A stretch of DNA of 27,500 nucleotides from Prorocentrum cordatum (GCA_963575745.1 CAUYUJ010018475.1:62501-90000), one strand, 5' to 3'. Counted from the first letter of the stretch, positions 16,951-27,085 are shown. The notes: generated by a model from the letters alone, not told the origin. Translations and numbers: made by a program.

Positions 16951-16984
16951 TCCTTCGGTCTGGCCAGCCCGCGCGCCGGCTCCG

Positions 16985-17216
16985 CTCGGGAAGAGGGACG
17001 AGGAGGAGGAGGAGGGAACGAGGAGGGAGACAGGGAGGCGAGGCCAGGATCAACGAGGGGGGAGGCAGGAGGGAGGGAGGGAGGAAGCCTGGCAAAGGGA
17101 ACGGGGAGGGAGGAGGGGCGGGGGGGGGGCAAAAGGGAGAGAGGAGGAAAGGAGGCTCCTCCTCCTCTTCCTCTTTCTCCTCCTCCTCCTCCCTTTCCCC
17201 CTCCTCCTCCTCCGAT
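16985..17216. repeat. Purine tract abutting a pyrimidine tract
   Basis: The + strand is G/A-rich at 16985-17153 and turns sharply to C/T at 17154-17216. The junction GGAGGAAAGGAGGCTCCTCC is self-complementary at its centre, so the two halves can fold together. Confidence 0.8.
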
Positions 17217-18090
17217 TTTCGTTTTCCGGTTTCCGTTTTCCGGTTTCCGCTTTCCGTTTTCCGTTTTCCGTTTTCCGCTTTCCGTTTTACGGTTTCCGTT
17301 TTACGGTTTCCGGTTTCCGTTTTCCGTTTTCCATTTTCCGCTTTGCGTTTTCCGGTTTCCGTTTTCCGGTTTCCGTTTTCCGGTTTCCGCTTTCCGTTTT
17401 CCGTTTTCCGTTTTCCGCTTTCCGTTTTCCGGTTTCCGTTTTACGGTTTCCGGTTTCCGTTTTCCGTTTTCCATTTTCCGCTTTGCGTTTTCCGGTTTCC
17501 GTTTTCCGGTTCCGGTTTCCGGTTTCCGTTTTCCGTTTTCCGGTTCGGTGCTCTCCCGTGGGCACCCGCGTCCTTCTACGCCATTTTCCGTTTTCCGTTT
17601 TCCGTTTTCCGATTCCGGTGGTCTGCCGTCGGCTCCCGGCTCCCTCTTCGCTGTTTTCCGGTTTCTGCTTTCCGTTTTCCGGTTTCCGGTTCCGGTCTCC
17701 GTTTTCCGTTTCCCGTTTTCCCGTTCCGGTGCTTTCCCGTGGTCCCTCGCGTCTTTCTGCGCCGTTTTCCTTTTTCCGTTTTCCGTTTTCCGATTCCGGT
17801 GGTCTCCCGTCGGCCTCCGCTTCCCTCTTCGCTGTTTTCCGTTTTCCCCTTTCCGGTTTCCCGTTTCCGTTTTCTGGTTCCGGTTTCCGCTTTCCGTTTT
17901 CCGTTTTCCGGTTCCGGTGCTCTCCCGTCACCCCCCGCGTCTTTCTTCTCCGTTTTCCGTTTTCCCTTTTCCGTTTTCCGATTCTTGTCGTCTGCCGTCG
18001 GCCTCCGCTTCCTTCTTCGCTGTTTTCCGTTTTCCGGTTTCCGTTTTCCGGTTTCCGGTTTCCGGTTCCGGTTTCCGCTCCCCCTCCGGC
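17217..18090 (+). repeat. TTTTCCG minisatellite array 2 with a two-spacer ~184-bp higher-order unit
   Basis: The left half (17217-17540) contains a 140-bp tandem duplication (CCATTTTCCGCTTTGCG at 17331 and 17471). The right half alternates two spacers. Type A (TTCGGTGCTCTCCCGTGG-like) is at 17542, 17723 and 17911; type B (GATTCCGGTGGTCTCCCG-like) is at 17611, 17792 and 17980. A to B is 69 bp and the pair repeats every 181-188 bp. FRFPFS or GKRKTE frames are translations of it. Confidence 0.93.
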
Positions 18091-18374
18091 CCAGCGGAAC
18101 CATCTCCGGTGATGACCTCGACCCCCTGCCCCCTGTCCTCCTCCCCCCTCGCCCTCCTCCCTCGCGGGGCCCAGTGGCTGCCTGCTGCTGCTCGGCAAGC
18201 CGTTGCTGGTGCTCCTCGGGCAGACCCGCGGCACAACGCGCGGCGGGCGCCGCCGAGGGGCAGCGCGCCCGCCGCGGGGAATCACCGGCGACGGGACTTC
18301 CAGAAGATTCGGTTGGCTTCAAGAAGTACAACGACAACGCGTTGCTGATTGATCTGGCTAGCCAGAAAATCTAA
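18091..18374. other. Non-repetitive block, weak coding potential
   Basis: The + frame ends GLPEDSVGFKKYNDNALLID and LASQKI before TAA at 18372-18374, which is protein-like for about 30 residues. The - strand frame has GLPEEHQQRLAEQQQAATGP. I cannot decide the strand or call a gene. The frames upstream run out of the TTTTCCG array. Confidence 0.3.
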
Positions 18375-18489
18375 AACAGCTCACAGGTGTTTATCCGCCA
18401 CCGTGCCCTGAGGCACATGTTTACATGTTTTCAAGTTTTGCTTTTGAGTTTTGTGTAATGAATTGTGTAAACATCTTTCATCCCACGAC

Positions 18490-19130
18490 CCAGAATTATG
18501 AGCGCTCTCGGGCGTTCCTGGGCGTTCCGGCGAGCCCTCGCGCGCTCCTAGCGGGTCTCCGCGTGGCTTTGCGAAATGCCAAGAACGCTTTGCTCGGGAC
18601 GCGCATGCCTAATATGGTTTCAGATGGCCCCAAGACCGTCCTGGAGTCCTCTTCGGCTCCGTTTGGGCCGTCTTGGAGGACCTGGAGGGCGGCCCAGGAA
18701 TCCAAAATCTGTAAAATCCATTAGTTCGTTTTGTTTTTCGCATTATCTTGCCGACGTTGTGTTATTCATTTTGTGTATTTTTCCGAGCGTCCAGGACGGC
18801 CCAAGAGGCGCATAAGATCGCCCCCGAACGGCCCAAGAGCCGTCAAAAAGGGCCAAAGAGGCCCCCAAGACAGCCCCAAGACGGGCACAACATAAGGAGC
18901 ACGAACTACCATGTTGAGCTTTCCGCTCCAAGATGGCCCCAAGATCCCCCCACAAGCTCCCGAAATGCTTTCAAACTACCCCAAGAGGCCCCCAAGCGGC
19001 CCAAATCAGGCCCCCAAAGGCCCCCAAGAAGCCCCAAGACACCCGCAAACCCGCCTCCAAGAATCACCCGAGAAGCCTTGCAAGAGACCCTCACAAACAT
19101 CCAGGAACCCTCTGACCTACAACCCAAGCA
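18490..19130. repeat. CTTGG-type repeat R3, foldback arrangement (copy c)
   Basis: At 18620-18700 the motif is on the + strand (GGGCCGTCTTGGAGGACCTG). From 18790 to 19090 it is reversed (CCCAAGAGG, CCCCCAAGA units). The halves are separated by about 85 bp of AT-rich DNA (18705-18785). No GGA tract or R3 head is evident. Confidence 0.7.
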
Positions 19131-19164
19131 CGGTGGCGGGGTGGACCAACGGCCACTGTATCTG

Positions 19165-19285
19165 TGTACATATATATATATATATATAAAAATACATACA
19201 TATATCCATATATATATATATGTATATGTATGCGTATGTCTGTATAAATATACACATACCTATACATATATGTACGTATGTGCCC
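19165..19285. repeat. TA-rich microsatellite
   Basis: (TA)n runs interspersed with TACATA and GTATGTA words. Tyr/Ile-rich frames on both strands are translations of it. Confidence 0.9.
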
Positions 19286-19369
19286 AACTGTAGATGTAGA
19301 TGTATGTATGTGATACGTGTAAACGTGTGTGATTGACACCGTGGACCCCAAACCATGTGTTTCTAGAAA

Positions 19370-19497
19370 CCTGCGCGGTGCAAGCTATGTCGGGCAAGCT
19401 GTGCGGTGCTATCAACATGGTGGAATCTACGTTGTGCATTATGTGTTGTGCACTACATGTTGTACAATCTATGGCGTGCAACCTATGCGGTGCAATT
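19370..19497 (+). repeat. GTGCGGTGCAACCTATG degenerate minisatellite
   Basis: Units of about 17-18 bp, such as TGCGGTGCAAGCTATG, TGTGCATTATG and GCGTGCAACCTATG, lead up to the first copy of the 1.3-kb repeat. Confidence 0.65.
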
Positions 19498-19516
19498 GAT
19501 TTTTACCCATGATTTG

Positions 19517-19864
19517 AAACATCCCACGCTCTTGCAAACATCAAACCCACCCGCCCGCAACTTGGTTTGCAAAACCTCTGAAGACCGACTACGACGACAC
19601 CGACGACAACGACTACGACGACACCGACGACGTCGACGACGACTTCGACGACAACAACGACGCAGACGCCGACGACGACGAAGACGACGACGACGACGCC
19701 AACGAAGACGACGACGAGGGAGGAGGAAGAACGACGACGGCGACAACGACGACAACGACGACAACGACGAGGGAGGAGGGAGGACGGCGACGACGCGAAC
19801 GACGAAGAAGGAGGAAGGACGGCGACGCCGACGACGACAACGACGAGGGAGGGGGGAAGACGAC

Positions 19865-19898
<34 letters not shown>

Positions 19899-20098
19899 AC
19901 GAAATAGGAGGGACGACGACGAGACGCCGACGACGGACGACGACGACGACGACGAGGGAGGAGAAGGAAGGACGACCACGGCGACAACGACGACGGAAAC
20001 GACCACGACGCCAAAGAGGACGATGACGACGAACACGGGGAAAGACGGAGGACGACGTAGGCGACGCCGACGACGACGACGCGGGAGGAGGGAGGACG

Positions 20099-20137
<39 letters not shown>

Positions 20138-20815
20138 CAAAAGCGCGCGCGCGCACGCTTTTGTTGAGAATCCGTGTTGCGAAACCTTTGGTTTTTGTAG
20201 GTTTTTTGGGCACACGATTTTGAAACCTTCCGAAACCGATAGGTTTTGAAGGATTCCGGCATACGCGCGCGACGACGCGCGCGTCTGCACTTCGTCCAAG
20301 TTTTTGCCAGAGGATTTTCGCGACGGCGCACGCGCAAGGGCGTTCGACAGATTTCGACATGCGCGCGCGAAGCCCGTTTGGTAGCATGTTGTGAACATCT
20401 TACAAAACTCATGGTTTTCTTAAGATTTCGCAAGAGCTCGCGCGGAAGCTTTTTTTAGCGAATCAATGTTACGAAACCATGTGTTTCGCATGTTTTTGGG
20501 AAACTCGATTGCGAAATCCTCCCGCAGTACCGAAGGTTTTTGAAGGATTTCGGCATGCGCACGCGACGACGCGCGCGTGCGCACTTCGTCCCATTTTTTT
20601 GAAAGAGATTCGTCAAAAAAGTGTGATGTCAAAACAACAAATGTCACCGCATAGTGTTTTTCACAAGGGAACCTCAGGGGGGGAACCCGGTTGGCCTGGG
20701 ACATTGCGCTTTCATATTTAGGATGAACATGCGGTCAGAACCATATGAGATTTACATACCCGACAGGGGTAGCGATAACTCCGGGGGGGGGTAGAGTCTA
20801 TTCTGTTTTTCGAAG
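19517..20815 (+). repeat. Macrosatellite M, copy 1
   Basis: A composite unit of about 1.34 kb. The head has GCAAACATC (19534) and CCGCAACTTGGTTTGCAAAA. The core is a GAC-rich array (19589-20139) punctuated by GAGGGAGGAGG. The tail (20140-20815) is rich in CGCGCG and T-runs and ends with a G-run and GGGAGAAT. The tail holds two related halves about 294 bp apart (TTTTGAAGGATTCCGGCAT at 20244 and TTTTGAAGGATTTCGGCAT at 20538). Hairpin ACGCGCGCG-ACGA-CGCGCGCGT is at 20263-20284. The head is more diverged than in other copies. Confidence 0.93.
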
Positions 20816-22250
20816 GGAGAATCTACGGTGTGCAATTAATTTCTGTTCGCAGTGAGTTGTCCACTCCACTGCTCGCGCAAACATCCCGCCCACCCACCCG
20901 CAACTTGGTTTGCAAAATCTCTTAAGACCGTGACGGTGGGTACCAAATGTCACTTGGCAACGACAGCGACGCCGACGACGACAGCGACAACGACGACGAC
21001 GACGCCGCCGCCGACAACGACTACGACGACACCGACGACGACGACGACGACGACGACGACGCCGACGTCGACGACGACGAAGACGACGACGACGCCGACG
21101 CCGACGACGACGAAGACGACGACGACGTCGCCAACGAAGACGACGAGGGAGGAGGGAGGACGACGACGGCGACAACGACGACAACGACGACAACGACAAG
21201 GGAGGACGGAGGACGGCGACGACGCGAACGACGAAGAAGGAGGAAAGACGGCGACGCCGACGACGGCAACGACGAGGGAGGAGCGAAGACGACGACGACG
21301 ACGACAACGACGACGACGGCGACGAAATAGGAGGGACGACGACGAGACGCCGACGACGAACGACGACGACGAGGGAGGAGGAGGAAGGACGACCACGGCG
21401 ACAACGACGACGGAAACGACCACGACGCCATAGGATGACGACGGCGAACACGAGGAAAGACAGATGACGACGTAGGCGACGACGACGACGACGACGACGC
21501 GGGAGGAGGGAGGACGGCGACGACGACGACTACGACGACGACGACGACGCAAGAGCGCGCGCGCAAGCTGTTGTTGAAAATCCGTGTTGCAAAACCTTGG
21601 GTTTTTGTAGGTTTTTTGGGCACACGATTTTGAAATCCTTTCGAAACCGATGGGTTTTGAAGGATTCCGGCATACGCGCGCGACGACGCGCGCGTCTGCA
21701 GTTCGTCCTTTTTTTGCAGGGGGTTCTCGCGACGGCACACGCGCAAGGGCGTTCGACAGATTTCGACATGCGCGCGCGAAGCCCGTTTAATAGCATGTTG
21801 TGAAAATCTTGCAAAACCAATGGTTTTCTTAAGATTTCGCAAGAGTTCGCGCGTAAGCTTCTTTAGCAAATCAGCGTTGCGAAGCCCGATGCTTTTGCAT
21901 GATATTTGGAAACTCGATTGCGAAATCCTTCCGGCACCGAAGGTTTTTTCAAAGGATTTCGGCATGCGCGCGCGACGACGAGCGCGTGCGCAGTTCGTCC
22001 CATCTGTTGCAAGGGATTCGCGAAAAAATGCGATGATAGAAGAACAAATGTCACCGCATATGGTTTTGTTTACAAAAAGGAACCTCAAGGGTGGGGAACC
22101 CGGTTTGGCTGGGATGGTACGAGTTCATATCTAGGATTGACCAGTGTGCAGCAAATATATATTTATATATGTATATATATATATATGAAATCTTTCTATC
22201 CCAGGGGGAACCGATAAGTCCGGGGGGGGAGGGAGGTAGAATCTATTAAT
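20816..22250 (+). repeat. Macrosatellite M, copy 2
   Basis: Head with CTCCACTGCTCGCGCAAACA (GCAAACATC at 20877), GACCGTGACGGTGGGTACCA and CACTTGGC. GAC core at 20962-21552. The tail matches copy 1, with the CG hairpin at 21674-21695. A TA tract (22147-22187) sits where copy 1 has unrelated sequence, near the end of the tail. Distance to copy 1 is 1,343 bp and to copy 3 is 1,431 bp. Frames on the - strand differ from copy to copy through indels. Confidence 0.95.
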
Positions 22251-23492
22251 CTTTGAGAAAGGAGAATCCACTTCGACCGTCTTGAAGCTGTGCTCTCCAC
22301 TGCTCGTGCAAACATCCCACCCTCCCACCCGCAACTTGGTCGCAAGACCTCTTAAGACAAGACCGTGACGGTGGGTACCAGATGGCACTTGGCCACGACA
22401 CCGACGCCGACGACGACAGCGACAACGACGACGACGGCGCCGCCGACACCGACGACGACGACACCGACGTTGTCTCCAACGCCTTCGACGACGACAGCGA
22501 CCACGACGACGACGACACCGGCGACGACGACGCCGACGACGACGACGATGACAACGACGACGACGACGTCGACGACGACGACGACGAAGACAACGACGAC
22601 GACGACGACGACAACGACGTCGCCAACGAAGACGACGACGAGAGAGGAGGGAGGACGACGACGGCGACAACGACGACAACGACGACAACGACGAGGGAGG
22701 AGGGAGAACGGCGACGACGCTAACGACGAAGAAGAAGGAAGGACGGCGACGCCGACGACGACAACGACGAGGGAGGAAGGAAGACGCCGCCGACGACGCA
22801 AGAGCGCGCGCGCACGCTTTTGTTGAAAATCCGTGTTGCGAAACCTCTTTTTTTTGGGGGGGGGGGTTTTTTGGACACACGATGTTGAAATCCTTCCGAA
22901 ACGGATGGGTTTTGAAGGTTTCATACGCGCGCGACGACGCGCGCGTCTGCAATTCGTCAATTTGTTTGCAGAAGATTCTCGCGACGGCACACGCGCAAGG
23001 GCGTTCGACAGATTTCGACATGCGCGCGCGCGAAGCCCGTTTAATAGCATGTTGTGAAAATCTTGCAAAACCAATGGTTTTCTCAAGATTTCGCAAGAGC
23101 TCGCGCGGAAGCTGTTTTAGCAAATCAGTGTTGCGAAACCCTGTGTCTTTGTATGTTGTTCGGAAGCTCGATTGCGAAAGCCTTCCGGCACCGAAGGTTT
23201 TTGAAGGATTTCGGCATGCGCGCGCGACGACGCGCGCGTGTGCACTTTGTCTAATTTGTTGCAAGGGGTTCGCGAAACACTGTTATGCTAGAACAAAAGA
23301 TGTCACCGCACAGTCTTTGTTTAAAGGGGAATCTAAGGGGGGGGGATACCGGCTGGCCTGGGACATTGCGATTTCACATTTAAGATGGACATGTGGTCAT
23401 AATCATACATGATTTACGTACCCGAAAAGGGAGACTGAAAACGCTGGTGGGGGGGGGGGGGGTAGATCCGACTCTGTTTTTAAAACCGGAGA

Positions 23493-23493
<1 letters not shown>
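22251..23493 (+). repeat. Macrosatellite M, copy 3
   Basis: Same order as copy 2 (GCAAACATC at 22308). The GAC core is shorter (22396-22802, about 406 bp) than in copies 1 and 2 (550 and 590 bp). The CG hairpin is at 22925-22946, with a second in the other half-tail near 23219. The tail ends with a long G-run (about 23443-23461) and GGAGAAT, then a TA tract where copy 4 would be expected. Confidence 0.95.
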
Positions 23494-23536
<43 letters not shown>

Positions 23537-23600
23537 TTTATATATATAATATTACATATACATAATATATATATATATATTATATATATATATATATATG
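23494..23600. repeat. (TA)n tract at the left edge of the inserted block
   Basis: About 105 bp of TA with a few TTTATA and ATTACA interruptions. It begins straight after the GGAGAAT that ends copy 3. Confidence 0.95.
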
Positions 23601-23604
23601 GTAG

Positions 23605-23628
23605 CCCCCCCACATGATCATACATATT
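23605..23628 (+). repeat. Left terminal inverted repeat of the candidate element
   Basis: C7 followed by ACATGATCATACATATT. It pairs with 27260-27283 on the opposite strand. The core ATGATCAT is itself palindromic. Confidence 0.7.
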
Positions 23629-23639
23629 TCTTTTTTTGC

Positions 23640-23760
23640 TACTCCTCTTCCTCGCGCGCCCTGGGGGGGGGAGGGCCTGGGGCTTCCTGGGGCTTCCTGA
23701 GGCCTCCTGGCCTTCCCGAGTCTTCCGAAACGCTTCCTGGGGCTTCCCGAAGCCTCCTGG
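23640..23760 (+). repeat. GGGGCTTCC/GAGGCCTCC minisatellite
   Basis: Units GGGGCTTCCTG, AGGCCTCCTGG and CGAAGCCTCCTGG of about 10-22 bp. They run into the first 151-bp unit at 23753. Confidence 0.75.
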
Positions 23761-24203
23761 GGCTGCCGAAACACTGCCCTGGTGAAAAACGCTGCATTTT
23801 CCTGATATTCCTGACCTTCCCAGGGATTACCCCTGAGAAAACGCTGTGTTTTCCTGATATTCCTGATATTCCTGACATTTCCAGAGACTACCCAGGCGCC
23901 GAGGCCTCCTGGGGCTGCCGAAACATTGCCCTGGTGAAAAACGCTGCGTTTTCCTGATTTCCTTCCTGATCCTGACCTCCTGGGATTACCCCTGAGAAAA
24001 CGGTGTGTTTTCCTGATATTCCTGATATTCCTGACATTTCCAGAGACTACCCAGGCGCCGAGGCCTCCTGGGGCTGCCGAAACATTGCCCTGGTGAAAAA
24101 CGCTGTGTTTACCTCATATTCCTGACCTTCCCAGGGATTACCACTGAGAAAACGCTGTGTTTTCCTGATATTCCTGATATTCCTGACATTTCCAGAGACT
24201 ACC
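23753..24203 (+). repeat. Three direct copies of a 151-159 bp unit
   Basis: Units start CCTCCTGGGGCTGCCGAAAC at 23753, 23904 and 24063. Each contains CCCTGGTGAAAAACGCTG, TTCCTGATATTCC repeats and CAGAGACTACC. Unit 2 has a disturbed middle (GATTTCCTTCCTGATCC). Unit 3 has private variants: ACCTCATATTCC and ATTACCACTGAG. Confidence 0.9.
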
Positions 24204-24484
24204 GTGAGCCTGCAGGGTAGTCTCTAGAAATGTCAGGAATATCAGGAATATCGAGAAAACACAGCGTTTTCTCAGTGGTAATCCCTGGGAAGGTCAGGAA
24301 TATGAGGTAAACACAGCGTTTTCCACCAGGGCAATGTTTCGGCAGCCCCAGGAGGCCTCGGCGCCTGGGTAGTCTCTGGAAATGTCAGGAATATCAGGAA
24401 TATCAAGAAAACACAGCGTTTTCTCAGGGGTAATCCCTGGGAAGGTCAGGAATATCAGGAAACCACAGCGTTTTTCACCAGGGC
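23935..24484. repeat. ~550-bp near-perfect palindrome
   Basis: Left arm 23935-24203 and right arm 24216-24484 are reverse complements around a 12-nt loop (24204-24215, GTGAGCCTGCAG). The inner ~165 bp differ at only about four positions. The right arm also carries the private variants of unit 3 (GAATATGAGGT, CTCAGTGGTAAT), so it was copied from that unit by inverted duplication. A transcript would fold into a long hairpin. Confidence 0.93.
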
Positions 24485-24607
24485 CATCTCTGGGAAGATC
24501 TTGGACATCTGGAAAATCTGGTAAACGGTATTTTTTCAAGAGCAGGAGGATGATAATCAAATCGTGTAGCTTCAACAGGGCAGCGTTGGCCGTCGGCTGC
24601 CCCCCGT

Positions 24608-26163
24608 CAGTTGTGAACGCAGCTCCCCAATCAGTTCTGCGAGCAGCCTCCTGCTACGAAACATTACTCGCAAAACTAGCTGTGAACGCCGCTCCACACC
24701 TAGTTTTGTGAGTGATGTCTTCCTCCTCACCCTCGTCATGCTCCTCACCCTCCTCTTCTTCCTCCTCCTACTCCTCCTGCTCCTCCCCATCCTTCCTCCT
24801 CCTTCTTTTCTTCACTCAACCCCACCTCTCCGCTTCATGGCGTCACTCACAAATCTAGTTGCGAACGCAGCTCCGCAACCAGTTTCGCGAGCAGCCTCCT
24901 GATAAGAGACATTACTCGCAAATCTAAATGTGAACGCCGCTCCACACCTAGTTTTGTGAGTAAGGTGTTGCTCCTCACCTTCGTCATGCTCCTCACCCTC
25001 CTCTTCTTCCTCCTCCTACTCCTCCTGCTCCTCCCCCCTTCCTCCTCCTTCGTTTCTTCACTCTACCCCCACCTCTCCGCTTCGTGGCGTCACTCGCAAA
25101 TCTAGTTATGAACGCAGCTCCACAACCAGTTTTGTGAGCAGCCTCCTGCTACGAAACATTACTCGCAAAACTAGCTGTGAACGCCGCTCCACACCTAGTT
25201 TTGTGAGTAAGGTGTTGCTCCTCACCTTCGTCATGCTCCTCACCCTCCTCTTCTTCCTCCTCCTACTCCTCCTGCTCCTCCCCCCTCCTCCTTCTTTTCT
25301 TCACTTTACCCCCACCTCCCCGCTTCGTGGCGTCACTCGCAAATCTAGTTGTGAACGCAGCTCCCCAATCAGTTCTGCGAGCAGCCTCCTGCTACGAAAC
25401 ATTACTCGCAAAACTAGCTGTGAACGCCGCTCCACACCTAGTTTTGTGAGTAAGGTGTTGCTCCTCACCTTCGTCATGCTCTTCACCCTCCTCTTCTTCC
25501 TCCTCCTACTCCTGCTGCTCCTCCCCCCTCCTCCTTCTTTTCTTCACTTTACCCCCGCCTCTCCGCTTCGTGGCGTCACTCGCAAATCTAGTTGTGAACG
25601 CAGCTCCCCAATCAGTTCTGCGAGCAGCCTCCTGCTACGAAACATTACTCGCAAAACTAGCTGTGAACGCCGCTCCACACCTAGTTTTGTGAGTGATGTC
25701 TTCCTCCTCACCCTCGTCATGCTCCTCACCCTCCTCTTCTTCCTCCTCCTACTCCTCCTGCTCCTCCCCATCCTTCCTCCTCCTTCTTTTCTTCACTCAA
25801 CCCCACCTCTCCGCTTCATGGCGTCACTCACAAATCTAGTTGCGAACGCAGCTCCGCAACCAGTTTTGCGAGCAGCCTCTTGATAAGAGACATTACTCGC
25901 AAAACTAAATGTGAACGCCGCTCCACACCTAGTTTTGTGAGTAAGGTGTTGCTCCTCACCTTCGTCATGCTCCTCACCCTCCTCTTCTTCCTCCTCCTAC
26001 TCCTCCTGCTGCTACGGCTCCTGATCACTCAGCCCCCTCCTCTCCACTTCGAGGCGTTACCCTCCAATCTAATTGCGAATGCAACTCCACAACAACCCTT
26101 GCGAGCAACCTTCCGCTACGAATCATTATTCACAAAACTTGTTGTGAACGCCGCTCCACAGCT
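24608..26163 (+). repeat. ~245-bp satellite (S245) with two hairpins per unit
   Basis: The landmark CACACCTAGTTTTGTGAG lies at 24695, 24943, 25190, 25433, 25676 and 25924, with a diverged end at 26157 (spacing 248, 247, 243, 243, 248, 233). Each unit is a hairpin, a ~130-bp C/T-rich tract, and a second related hairpin. In unit 1 the first stem ACTCGCAAAACTAG (24666-24679) pairs with CTAGTTTTGTGAGT (24700-24713). Unit 1 (24695-24942) and unit 5 (25676-25923) differ at about three positions, giving a four-unit higher-order period of 981 bp. Confidence 0.95.
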
Positions 26164-26229
26164 AGGAAGAGGCGGTGGAAAATGGGGGAGGATGTTGCTC
26201 AACTATGGCTGGTGCCACTGGAGCTCGGC

Positions 26230-27085
26230 ATTCACCGGATGACGCGGAGGAGGAGGAGGAGAACAAGGGGCTCAATTTTGAGGAGTAGGGCAAATATGGT
26301 TTGAAGGAAAAGGTGGAGGAGGAGGTGGTGGAGGGGGAGGAGGAGGAGACGATGAGCAGGAGGACGAACATTGGGAGGAGGAGGAGAAGGAGGAGGAGGA
26401 AGAGGTGAATGAGGATTCAGAGGAGGAGAAGGAAGAATAGTAGGAAGATTCTGATGAGGAGGACAAACATGAGGGATAGCTTGAGGAGAATTTAAAGAAG
26501 GAGGAGGGGAAGAGAAGCAGGAGGAGGACAATGAGTTTAAATCTGCGGAATCGGAATAGGAGGAGGACAACATGCCGAAGAGGAGATGGAAGAGGATTCA
26601 GAGAAGGAATATGAAGAGGACAAGGAGGAGGAGGAGGAGGAGGAGGAAGAGGAGGACAAGGAGTTTGAAAGTGAGAGGGGGTAGGAGGAGGATAATGATG
26701 AGGACAAACATGAGGAAGAAGTGGATGAGGATTCGTAGAATGAGGAGGACGAGGGGAAGGAGAAGGAAGAGGAGGAGGAAGAGAAGAATTGAGGCCAATG
26801 CATTTGATTTTGAAGCGGAGGGGGAAGAAGACAAACATAAGGAGGAAGAGGATGTGGAGGAGGATTGGGAGACGGTAGAGGAGGAAAATGAGGAGGAGGA
26901 CGAGGAGGACAAGGCGTTTGGTATCGAGGAGGAGGAGGAAGAGGAGGACGAGGAGGAGAGGACAATTATGAGGAGAAGGTGGAGAAAGCTTCAAAGAAGA
27001 AAGATGAGAAAGAGAAAAAGAGGGAGGGGGAGCTTGAGGTTGAGAAGGAGTAGGATGCTGAGGAGGAGGAGGAGGAGGAGGGGCA
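26230..27085 (+). repeat. Purine-rich GGA/GAA tract with embedded longer repeat
   Basis: The + strand is mostly GAGGAGG/GAAGA. The words GAGGACAAACATGAGG (26458, 26700) and GATGAGGATTC (about 26409, 26724) recur, so an irregular longer unit underlies it. Glu-, Arg- or Ser/Pro-rich frames, some over 100 codons, are translations of it. Confidence 0.88.

Noticed and set aside
16693-18348. A 551-codon + strand frame and overlapping - strand frames of 250-330 codons
   Set aside because: They are translations of the TTTTCCG array (FRFPFS and GKRKTE strings) and exist in several frames at once, as a 7-bp repeat predicts.
19483-23264. Long - strand frames (316, 355 and 377 codons) in the three macrosatellite copies
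   Set aside because: The GAC core gives poly-Val, Ser or Arg, and the tail parts change frame from copy to copy through indels, so no single protein is conserved.
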